A DNA stretch of 8,707 bases from JARRNJ01 sp037385045 (GTDB lineage: Bacteria > Pseudomonadota > Gammaproteobacteria > JASBUN01), in the NCBI GenBank assembly GCA_037385045.1, contig JARRNJ010000118.1, positions 1 to 8,707 on the forward strand, given 5' to 3'. The notes below the pieces were generated by a model that was not told where the DNA came from, did no database searches, and worked only from the letters and a program-made list of their open reading frames with translations. This document shows positions 1 through 5,813 of this stretch, one piece after another; position 1 is the first letter of the stretch; every line of letters starts with the position of its first letter. The position numbers and the translations under genes are program-made.

Positions 1-32
1 CCCCGAGTAATCCCACCCTCTCCGCCAAATGG

Positions 33-62
33 AAACGGGGGAGCCGAAAGGCTCCCCCGTTT
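33..62. terminator. Strong symmetrical rho-independent terminator
   Basis: A perfect 13-bp inverted repeat (33-45 against 50-62) encloses a GAAA tetraloop (46-49). The stem is very GC-rich, with an A-run at the left base and a T-run at the right, so it can end transcription from either side. On the minus strand it lies 234 nt beyond the DsrE-family gene. On the plus strand it could serve a gene left of the window: a TAA at 8-10 might be that gene's stop, but seven bases of context cannot prove it. Confidence 0.8.
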
Positions 63-295
63 GCATTTGTGGTGTAGGGTGGCCTTGGTGAGGACCCAAT
101 GGTTCGAGCCGAGCGCCGCAGGCGCGAGACAGCGCCGGAGTCATGTAGGGTGCGTCGGCGCAGCGACGCACCATGCGGATCGCCCAGTGTGGCTGCCTAG
201 TTGAATCGGGATTGCGGACTCGGTCGACGGTTCCAACCCGCAATTGTTCAAGTACGCCCCGGGTGACCGGCCTGCTGAAGGGTCACAGCTAACAG
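63..295. other. Non-coding stretch with small inverted repeats
   Basis: No convincing gene is seen between the terminator and the DsrE-family stop codon. Besides the REP-like hairpin listed separately, there are weak inverted repeats: a 5-bp stem with a GCA loop (113-125), a 7-bp stem with a 20-nt loop (211-217/238-244), and a 6-bp stem with a 12-nt loop (263-268/281-286). The last two lie just downstream of the minus-strand gene and could slow or stabilise its transcript, but neither is followed by a T-run. Confidence 0.5.
149..172. repeat. REP-like palindromic element
   Basis: A perfect 9-bp inverted repeat (149-157 against 164-172, arm GGTGCGTCG) has a 6-nt loop and is preceded by GTAG. 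GC-rich palindromes of this form, with GGTGCGTCG-type arms, resemble dispersed intergenic REP elements of gammaproteobacteria. That resemblance is from memory; only one copy is in the window, so its repetitive nature is inferred. It is not followed by a T-run and is unlikely to be a classical terminator. Confidence 0.5.
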
Positions 296-817
296 TCAGG
301 GGCTGCTGATATAGCTGTAACCCTGCATCTGCTTTTTTGAGATCTGCAATATTCCGGCCGGAATGACCTTCATGTACTCGTAGACGTCACCCGGCTGCAT
401 GCCCAATGCGTGCATGGAATTGTTGCACACCCGGAATTCGACGCCATGATTGTGCAATGCCCGCATGAGAGGTCCATAGCCGGCGTACCGGTCGCTGAAT
501 TCATCCGCCGCACGCACCGCGCTCCTGTATAAGACAATCTGGATTTGGTATTTGAGGTGCCGCGGTGCCAGGTACTTGATCGTGTACGCAGCGTTGGTCA
601 GGGCCTCCTTCAATGCACCATCCGGATCGGATACGCCGAAGACGATGCGCACGGGTTGGTGATCCTTGAAGTAACCCCCGTAGCCGAGTCCCGGAGGAAC
701 CGGAACGTCCGGAATGTTGGGAAATTCGGGCACCTCGCCCGCCGCAGCGCAGAACGATGTCCATGCGCCGACCAGCAGGATCATTGCCGAAAGAATCGAG
801 AGTAGGGGACGGGGCAC
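296..817 (-). CDS. Exported DsrE-family protein
   Basis: The product is a 173-aa protein of the DsrE/DsrF-like fold, a family of small sulfur-relay and related proteins. Residues 1-27 look like a Sec signal peptide: Arg3, a hydrophobic core at 5-24, and an AAA|GE-type cleavage site near 26, so the mature protein should be periplasmic. The DsrE domain spans about 55-173. It starts with a first beta strand (VRIVFGVSD), and its C-terminal half has GVEFRVCNNSM with a single conserved-type Cys131, then VIPAGILQI and the terminal GYSYI. The GTG start is chosen because AAGGAGG lies 5 nt upstream and it places the signal sequence at the N-terminus; an ATG at 880 has no such site. It probably has its own promoter, separate from the hyp operon. 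The family is clear, but the substrate is unknown. Cys131 could carry a persulfide, as in DsrE, but no partner TusBCD/DsrFH genes are visible. Confidence 0.85.
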   Translation of the reverse strand: MPRPLLSILSAMILLVGAWTSFCAAAGEVPEFPNIPDVPVPPGLGYGGYFKDHQPVRIVFGVSDPDGALKEALTNAAYTIKYLAPRHLKYQIQIVLYRSAVRAADEFSDRYAGYGPLMRALHNHGVEFRVCNNSMHALGMQPGDVYEYMKVIPAGILQISKKQMQGYSYISSP

Positions 818-822
818 AACTC

Positions 823-829
823 CCTCCTT
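823..829 (-). promoter_or_regulatory. Ribosome binding site that fixes the DsrE-family start
   Basis: AAGGAGG on the minus strand, 5 nt before GTG at 817. It decides for this GTG over the longer open frame that reaches 979. Confidence 0.75.
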
Positions 830-893
830 TATTGGTCGGCGGATCGGCTGTGCTTCGCTCCGCCGGCTCGGCTTGGTCATTGTTTGAACGACT

Positions 894-923
894 ATTGTAC
901 GGTGTACGCGGCCAAACCCGCCA
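894..923 (-). promoter_or_regulatory. Candidate sigma70 promoter for the DsrE-family gene
   Basis: On the minus strand TACAAT (899-894, five of six matches to the -10 consensus) is preceded at 18 nt by TTGGCG (923-918, four of six to the -35 consensus). Transcription would begin near 887 and give a leader of about 70 nt. This was found by eye and is only a candidate. It fits with the 321-nt separation from the permease gene. Confidence 0.35.
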
Positions 924-1138
924 ATTATTCCTGTCAGGTGCCGGATCGGCCGGCCTGGTCCAAGGAGTGTACATGGCACCCAGGTGCCGGTGGCCGCACC
1001 GAACGGCCAGGCGGGCGCTTCGATGGTGGCGATCCGGCGTTTGCTGGAAGCAGGTGGGGCGTTATCGGCAGGACAACCCGTGGTTCATCCCTGTGGCGTG
1101 GGATACGGCCGTTACCTGAATTACCGGATGACGCCCGG

Positions 1139-2290
1139 TCAGGAATGGAAGTGCTGGTGGGTGTGTTCGACGCCGGCGTCGTGGGAATGGCGATGGGTGT
1201 GGGTGGCGGGCCCGTAGCGTTCTTCGATTCGGCCGATTTTCCATATTCCGACCGATACGGCCCAGGCCAGCAGAAATAATCCGGCGATGACGTAGCCCAG
1301 AATACCGAAATCCATGTTGCCGATTGCATTGGCCACCGGGCCGGTGATTCCCAACATGCTGATGGCCACCTGGAGCAACTCAATGGTGCCGATCACCAGC
1401 GCCACGCCAACCGACAGCCCGGTGATAGTGATGTTGTAGTACATTTTGCGCAGCGGATTGGAGAAGGCCCAGCGGTAGGCCTTTACCATCAATACCCCGT
1501 CCGTGGTGTCCATCAGCGACATGCCGGCGGCGAACAGCACCGGCAGCGACAGCACGGCCAGAACCGGCGTGGTGCCCGCCGACGCGCCGGCGGTCATGGC
1601 CAGCAGCCCGACTTCCGACGCGGTGTCGAAGCCGAGGCCGAACAGCAGGCCCAGCGGATACATCTGCCAGCTGTGGTTGATCACCTTTTGCAGGCGCCCA
1701 CCGAACAGACGGTTCATGAACCCCCGCTGCGCCAGCAGCTGTTCCAGGTGTTCGTGGTTGTGTTTCCCGGCCTTGGCATGGCCCCACACCTTGACGATGT
1801 CCAACAGCACCAGGAGATTGAGGACGCCGATGATCCAAAGGAACGTGCCCGAGACCCCGGCGCCGATGATCCCACCCATGTTCTGCAGTTGCGGCAACGT
1901 CGCCTTCACCGCAGCCGCCGAGACGGCAATCACCACCGCCAGGGCAACAACGATGGTGGAATGGCCGAGAGAGAAAAAGAAACCGATGCCCAGCGGTTTC
2001 CGGCCTTTCTGCAGCATGTAGCGGATCGTGTCGTCGACGGCCGAAATGTGGTCGGCATCGAAGGCGTGCCGCAGGCCGAACAGGTAGGCGACGACTCCAA
2101 GGCCGGCCAGGGACGGGTAGCGGGTCGAGTAGAACGCAAACAGGCCCCAGCCGAGCAGGTGCAGGAAAGCGATAACGCCGTAGAGTGCCCCCAGACGCGC
2201 CCACTCACCGGACGTGAACAGCAGGCGCGTGCGCGGGAGCTCCGTTTCTACGCCGGTCACCGCCAGCGCCGATGGGTTGTCGCCGTTCAT
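1139..2290 (-). CDS. hoxN: NiCoT-family high-affinity nickel permease (HoxN/NixA type)
   Basis: This 383-aa inner-membrane permease imports Ni2+ (possibly also Co2+) and supplies the hydrogenase maturation pathway encoded upstream. All family signatures are present in order: RHAFDADHI at 74-82 in the second membrane segment (the HX4DH metal site), FSLGHST at 106-112, LGFDTASE at 219-226, and GMSLMDTTDG at 256-265. About eight hydrophobic segments are visible, and a charged His-containing loop (about 171-210) separates the two halves, as in the family. The C-terminal tail is unusual, with eight histidines in residues 364-382 (HTHRHSH...HTHQHFH), a likely cytoplasmic metal-binding tail. The ATG start lies 56 nt after the hypB stop and has only a weak Shine-Dalgarno match (GGAG about 15 nt upstream), so translation may depend on the transcript from hypB. 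The symbol is assigned at family level; hupN, nixA or nicT would be equally defensible. Nickel rather than cobalt specificity is inferred from the hyp neighbourhood. Confidence 0.93.
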   Translation of the reverse strand: MNGDNPSALAVTGVETELPRTRLLFTSGEWARLGALYGVIAFLHLLGWGLFAFYSTRYPSLAGLGVVAYLFGLRHAFDADHISAVDDTIRYMLQKGRKPLGIGFFFSLGHSTIVVALAVVIAVSAAAVKATLPQLQNMGGIIGAGVSGTFLWIIGVLNLLVLLDIVKVWGHAKAGKHNHEHLEQLLAQRGFMNRLFGGRLQKVINHSWQMYPLGLLFGLGFDTASEVGLLAMTAGASAGTTPVLAVLSLPVLFAAGMSLMDTTDGVLMVKAYRWAFSNPLRKMYYNITITGLSVGVALVIGTIELLQVAISMLGITGPVANAIGNMDFGILGYVIAGLFLLAWAVSVGIWKIGRIEERYGPATHTHRHSHDAGVEHTHQHFHS

Positions 2291-2314
2291 GTCAGGATTT
2301 CAGCTCGCTCCGGT

Positions 2315-2326
2315 GCCCGGCCGGGC
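2315..2326. repeat. Perfect 12-bp GC palindrome in the hypB-permease gap
   Basis: GCCCGGCCGGGC is a perfect palindrome in the 56-nt gap between hypB and the permease gene. It has no loop, so it is a poor RNA hairpin. It could be a protein-binding site or chance in GC-rich DNA. Confidence 0.3.
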
Positions 2327-2346
2327 CGCCAGTTTTGGACGGCCGA

Positions 2347-3263
2347 TCACGTGGCGTTTGCGCGGCTGGCGCCGCGATCCGGCGATGATGCCGGTTCCTG
2401 CGCGGCTTGCCCGGCGTGCCGCCGCATCGCCTGGCGCAGCCAGCCATACCACGCCTCCAGTCCCTCGCCGGTTTCGGCGGAGACCTGAAGCACCTCGATG
2501 TCGGGGTTGACCTGCCGGGCGTAGCCGATGCAACGTTCGACATCGAAGCGCACGTAGGGCAGCAGGTCGATCTTGTTCAGGATCATCACCCGCGCGGCGC
2601 GGAACATGTGCGGGTATTTGAGCGGTTTGTCCTCGCCTTCGGTTACCGAAAGAATGGCCACCTTGGCGTGTTCGCCCAGGTCGAACAGGGCCGGGCATAC
2701 CAGGTTGCCGACGTTCTCGATCAGCAGCAGCGAGTCCGGCGGCGGCGCCAGTTGTTCCACGCCGCGGGCCAGCATCTCGGCCTCCAGGTGGCACCCGGCG
2801 CCCGTATTGATCTGCACCACGCCGCAGCCGGTGGCACGGATGCGCTCGGCATCGTTTATCGTTTCCTGGTCGCCTTCGATAACGTTGATGACCACTTCGC
2901 TGGAAAGGTCGCGCAGGCTGCGTTCCAGCAGGGTCGTCTTTCCCGCTCCGGGGGAGCTGACCAGATTCAGGGCGAGGACATTGCGGCCTTCGAACCAGCC
3001 CCGGTTGCGCGCGGCGATCAGGTCGTTCTTGGCCAGGATTGCCTGCTCCAGCTCCAGGGTGTGGCGTCGTGGCCCTGCCCGTGCCCATGGCCGTGAGTGT
3101 GCTCATGCGTGTGGTCATGGGTGTGCGTATGGCCGTGTTCATGATCGTGGTCGTGATCGTGATCGTGGTGGTGATCGTGGGTGTGGACGGGCTCGCTCTT
3201 GCCGCTTGCCGGGTCCACCACACGTGCACCCTGTGGATCGGAACAACCGCAGGTGGTACACAT
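2347..3263 (-). CDS. hypB: HypB, Ni-binding GTPase of hydrogenase maturation, with an apparent frameshift
   Basis: HypB hydrolyses GTP to deliver nickel, with HypA, to the hydrogenase large subunit. The ATG at 3263 overlaps the hypA TGA by one base and follows GGAGG at 10 nt. Residues 1-10 are MCTTCGCSDP, with the N-terminal CxxCGC-type high-affinity nickel site. Residues 27-65 contain 20 histidines alternating mostly with Asp, Thr and Gly, a nickel storage or chelating stretch. The GTPase domain then appears in another frame: it begins TLELEQAILAKND near 3060, with P-loop SPGAGKTT (2955-2932), EGDQET, TGAGCHLE (Cys/His metal site at the dimer interface), ENVGNLVCP, NKIDLL (G4) and VSAETGEGL (G5). 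As written, the N-terminal frame stops at 3018, and the GTPase frame is closed upstream by a TGA at 3105-3103. One extra base near 3057-3070 (for example a third C before CACACC) joins them into a protein of about 305 aa, normal for a His-rich HypB. All GTPase motifs are intact, which favours a sequencing error or a very recent mutation. Confidence 0.9.
3057..3070 (-). other. hypB: Site of the apparent hypB frameshift
   Basis: The frame coding the His-rich N-terminus (ending ...GQGHDA) and the frame coding the GTPase (starting TLELEQ) differ by one position. The switch must lie between 3105 and 3018, where both frames are open, and homology puts it at about 3057-3070, right after the repetitive His codons. 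Adding one C after GACGCC gives ...GHDAHTLELEQ. No slippery heptamer is present, so programmed frameshifting is unlikely. Confidence 0.75.
3069..3185 (-). repeat. hypB: Low-complexity His-codon tract in hypB
   Basis: Codons 27-65 alternate CAC/CAT with Asp, Thr, Glu and Gly codons, producing a degenerate 6-bp periodicity over about 117 bp. It codes the metal-binding stretch. Such near-repetitive DNA is prone to polymerase slippage and to sequencing or assembly indels, which matters because the hypB frameshift lies just past its end. Confidence 0.8.
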
Positions 3264-3595
3264 CAGTCCAATACCTCCATCTCTTTGATGTTGAGCTCCT
3301 GGCCGGCGATGCACTCGATGGCGTGGGAGCCGCAGTCGCAGGTGCCGAACGGCTGGTCGAGAGCGAACTCGCGGCCGCAGTCGAGACAGCGGCCGCGCCC
3401 CTCGACTTCGACGATTTCGAGCTTGGCATCCGCCAGGGGCGTGTCCTGGATACAGACGTCGAAGCAGAAGCGGACTGCCTCCGGCAGCACCGCCGACAGC
3501 TTGCCGATCTCCAGGCGCACACGGCTCACCTGGCACCCGCTCGCCTGTTCGCTGCAGATGGCCACGACGCTGCGGGTGATGCCGAGCTCGTGCAT
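3263..3595 (-). CDS. hypA: HypA, nickel metallochaperone
   Basis: HypA binds Ni2+ and works with HypB to insert it into the large subunit of [NiFe]-hydrogenase. The 110-aa product has the usual length. It starts MHELGIT, whose free N-terminus and His2 form the nickel site, and its alpha/beta core includes VRLEIGKLSAV at 26-36. The structural zinc site uses Cys70-x2-Cys73 and then Cys86-x-Cys88, so the second pair is CxC rather than the common CxxC. I believe this CxCGS form occurs in other proteobacterial HypA proteins, so it is probably functional. The C-terminus (LNIKEMEV) is typical. The ATG shares its A with the hypE TGA, and no clear Shine-Dalgarno sequence is seen before it, so translation is probably coupled to hypE. 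hypB starts at its stop codon in the same manner. Confidence 0.96.
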   Translation of the reverse strand: MHELGITRSVVAICSEQASGCQVSRVRLEIGKLSAVLPEAVRFCFDVCIQDTPLADAKLEIVEVEGRGRCLDCGREFALDQPFGTCDCGSHAIECIAGQELNIKEMEVLD

Positions 3596-4653
3596 CAGCA
3601 GATCCGCGGCAACTGGTCGCCGACCAGCAGGTCTACGATGCGGTCGCCGCCGAAGCGGGTCTCGAGGACCACCCGCTCGGCCGGGGCCTGCGCGATCTCA
3701 CCCACAATGGCCGCTTCGTGCCCGTCGGGGTGGCCGCGCATGGCGGCGAGGACCCTGTCCGCTTCGTCGGCGGGGACCACCGCCACCAGGGTGCCTTCGT
3801 TGGCGAGATACAGCGGGTCCAGGCCGAGCAGCTCGCACAGGCCGCGGACGTTGTCGCGCAGGGGCAGGTGCGCCTCGTGGAGGCGCACACAGACTCCGCT
3901 GGCGGCGGCAAATTCGTTGAGCACCGTGGCGATGCCGCCGCGGGTGGCGTCGCGCATGGCCCTGATGCCCGGGCCCGCTTCGAGCATCGCCGCGATCAGG
4001 TGGTTCAGCGGCCGGCAGTCGCTGCAGATGTCGGTCTCGGTGCCGAGGTCGCCGCGGGCGTCGGCGATGGCGGCGCCGTGGTCGCCGATCGGGCCGTTGA
4101 CCAGGATTTTGTCGCCCGGCCGGCAGCGGTCGGCGCCCAGCTGGAGCCCGGCGGGAATGACGCCGACGCCGGCGGTGTTGATGAACAGCTTGTCGGCCTG
4201 GCCGTGGGCCACCACCTTGGTGTCGCCGGTAACGATGCGCACGCCCGCCGCCTCGGCGGTGGCGCGCAGGGACGCTACCACCTGTTCCAGCACCGCCAGC
4301 TCCAGGCCTTCCTCGAGGATCAGGCCGCAGGTGAGATAGAGCGGCCGGGCGCCGCCGACAGCGAGGTCGTTGACGGTGCCGGCCACCGCCAGCTTGCCGA
4401 TGTCGCCGCCGGGAAACACCAGCGGGTCGACCACGAACGAGTCGGTGGTGAGCGCCAGGCGGTCGCCGTGGGCGGTGATGGCGGCGAGATCGAGGCGGGC
4501 CTGGTCTTCCATCCGCTGCAGTTCCGCATCGCCCAGGCCGCCGACCAGGACCCGCTCGATCAGTTCCCGCATGGCTTTGCCGCCGGCCCCGTGGGCCAAC
4601 GTGATGCGGGTTCCGGCGAGGCGGGTACCCGCTGCTTCGATCGGCGCGTTCAT
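3595..4653 (-). CDS. hypE: HypE, dehydratase forming the cyanide ligand
   Basis: HypE takes the carbamoyl group from HypF onto its C-terminal cysteine and dehydrates it with ATP to a thiocyanate, the source of the active-site CN ligands; it then meets the HypC-HypD complex. The 352-aa product belongs to the PurM/AIR synthase-like ATP-binding superfamily. The N-terminal glycine-rich segment LAHGAGGKAM is followed by LTTDSFVVDP and FPGGDIGKLAVAGTVNDLA (ATP/Mg binding), VTGDTKVV, GPIGDHGAAI, MRDATRGGIATVLNE and ANEGTL. The end is the invariant PRIC, with the acceptor Cys352 as last residue. The ATG at 4653 overlaps the hypD stop by ATGA and has AAGGAGG 7 nt upstream (4667-4661). The open frame extends farther upstream to 4971, but that part is antisense-like to nothing known and overlaps hypD, so the ATG is preferred. 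It is complete and well conserved. Confidence 0.97.
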   Translation of the reverse strand: MNAPIEAAGTRLAGTRITLAHGAGGKAMRELIERVLVGGLGDAELQRMEDQARLDLAAITAHGDRLALTTDSFVVDPLVFPGGDIGKLAVAGTVNDLAVGGARPLYLTCGLILEEGLELAVLEQVVASLRATAEAAGVRIVTGDTKVVAHGQADKLFINTAGVGVIPAGLQLGADRCRPGDKILVNGPIGDHGAAIADARGDLGTETDICSDCRPLNHLIAAMLEAGPGIRAMRDATRGGIATVLNEFAAASGVCVRLHEAHLPLRDNVRGLCELLGLDPLYLANEGTLVAVVPADEADRVLAAMRGHPDGHEAAIVGEIAQAPAERVVLETRFGGDRIVDLLVGDQLPRIC

Positions 4654-5813
4654 GCACTGGCCTCCTTGGGCGTCTGATTTTGTTCGCGCCGGCGCAGCAG
4701 CTCGGGCAGGTCGCCGAAGTTGTGGTAGGCGGCGCAGGCGCCTTCGGAGGACACCATCAAGGCGCCCATGGGGGTTTCCGGCGTGCAGGCGGTGCCGAAC
4801 ACTTTGCATTCCCAGGGCCGGATCACGCCCTTCAACACCTCGCCGCACTGGCACGACTTGGGGTCGGCAATGCGCAGGTTGGGGACGCTGAACCTGCGCT
4901 CGGCGTCGAAGCGGGCGTAGGCATCGCGCATGCGCACGCCCGAGTGGTCGATGGAGCCCAGGCCCCGCCACTCGAAGAACTCGCGCAGCTCGAACACCCG
5001 GTGTATGGCGGATAGCCCTGGGCCGTTGCCCTCGGGGCGCACCACCCGGCGGTATTGGTTCTCGACCTCACAGCGGCCCTCGGCCAGCTGTTTGACCAGC
5101 ATCCACACGCTTTGGAGGATGTCCAGCGGCTCGAAGCCGCTGATGACGATGGGTTTGGCGTAGTCCTCGGCAATGAATCGGAACGGGCCGTCGCCCACCA
5201 CCATGCTCACGTGTCCGGGAGCGATGAAACCGTCGATCTGCATGTCGGGCGAGTCGAGGATCGCCTTGATGGTGGGCACGGTGGTGATGTGGTTGCAGAA
5301 CAGGGAGAAATTGTCGATTCCTTCCTGTTCGGCGGCGAGCACCGTGAGCGCGGTGCTGGGCATGGTGGTCTCGAACCCGAGGGCGAAAAAGATCACTTGG
5401 CGATCCGGGTGCTTGCGGGCCAGCGCCAGGGCGTCCATGGGCGAATAGACCATGCGCACGTCGGCACCTTCGGCCTTGGCCTGCAGCAGGCTCTTCCTCG
5501 AGCCCGGCACGCGCATGGCGTCGCCGAAAGTGGTGAAGATAACGTCCGGGCGCTCGGCCAGCACCACGCAGTCGTCCACCCGCCCCATGGGCAGCACGCA
5601 CACCGGGCAGCCGGGACCGTGGACCAGCTCGATGCACTCCGGCAGCATGCGCTCGACGCCATAGCGGAAAATGGTGTGCGTGTGGCCGCCGCAGAATTCC
5701 ATGAGCTGCAACGGCCGCTGGTGTAGCGTCGGTATCCTGGGCAGGAGGGTTTCGATCTCGGCCACCAGGTGGCGGGCGTGGGTCGGATCCCGGAACTCGT
5801 CCACATATTTCAT
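4650..5813 (-). CDS. hypD: HypD, iron-sulfur scaffold for Fe(CN)2CO assembly
   Basis: HypD, together with HypC, holds the iron while cyanide and CO are attached, before transfer to the hydrogenase precursor. The 387-aa product is of normal length. The catalytic motifs are FCGGHTH (Cys41, His44), HGPGCPVC (Cys69, Cys72), TFGDAMRVPGS at 95-105, LGFETTMPSTA at 145-155, NHITTVPTI, GFIAPGHVS and ISGFEPLDILQ. The C-terminal [4Fe-4S] region has Cys323, Cys336, Cys343 and Cys360 in the contexts CQCG, WECKVFG, ACTP and GACAAY. The ATG at 5813 overlaps the isomerase gene stop by ATGA, with GGGGAG about 9 nt upstream. The same frame stays open back to 6560, but that extension lies under the isomerase gene and has no HypD homology. 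No key residue appears to be missing. Confidence 0.97.
   Translation of the reverse strand: MKYVDEFRDPTHARHLVAEIETLLPRIPTLHQRPLQLMEFCGGHTHTIFRYGVERMLPECIELVHGPGCPVCVLPMGRVDDCVVLAERPDVIFTTFGDAMRVPGSRKSLLQAKAEGADVRMVYSPMDALALARKHPDRQVIFFALGFETTMPSTALTVLAAEQEGIDNFSLFCNHITTVPTIKAILDSPDMQIDGFIAPGHVSMVVGDGPFRFIAEDYAKPIVISGFEPLDILQSVWMLVKQLAEGRCEVENQYRRVVRPEGNGPGLSAIHRVFELREFFEWRGLGSIDHSGVRMRDAYARFDAERRFSVPNLRIADPKSCQCGEVLKGVIRPWECKVFGTACTPETPMGALMVSSEGACAAYHNFGDLPELLRRREQNQTPKEASA

Larger units (their letters stand above)
818..1138. other. Intergenic region between the nickel permease gene and the DsrE-family gene
   Basis: These 321 nt hold the candidate promoter and ribosome binding site described separately, plus two adjacent perfect hairpins: a 6-bp stem with a 2-nt loop (975-988) and a 6-bp stem with a 7-nt loop (991-1009). 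Neither has a T-run on the minus strand, so no clear terminator for the hyp operon is seen. A plus-strand open frame crosses the region (984-1217), but it runs into the permease gene and resembles nothing I recognise. Confidence 0.45.

Noticed and set aside
3057..3070. Programmed ribosomal frameshift in hypB
   Set aside because: No X-XXY-YYZ slippery heptamer or downstream pseudoknot-like element is evident, and HypB is not a family known for recoding.
3039..3920. Plus-strand open frame with a hydrophobic, membrane-like Val/Met-rich stretch
   Set aside because: It is the antisense of the hypB His tract: CAC/CAT codons read as GTG/ATG on the other strand. hypB and hypA/hypE on the minus strand explain the DNA.
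2573..4339. Plus-strand open frame of 588 codons
   Set aside because: It is antisense to hypB, hypA and hypE, has low-complexity Arg/Ser/Pro composition and no recognisable domain; it results from high GC with few stops.
4654..4971. Upstream extension of the hypE frame
   Set aside because: It overlaps the conserved 3' end of hypD, and ATG 4653 has AAGGAGG at 7 nt.
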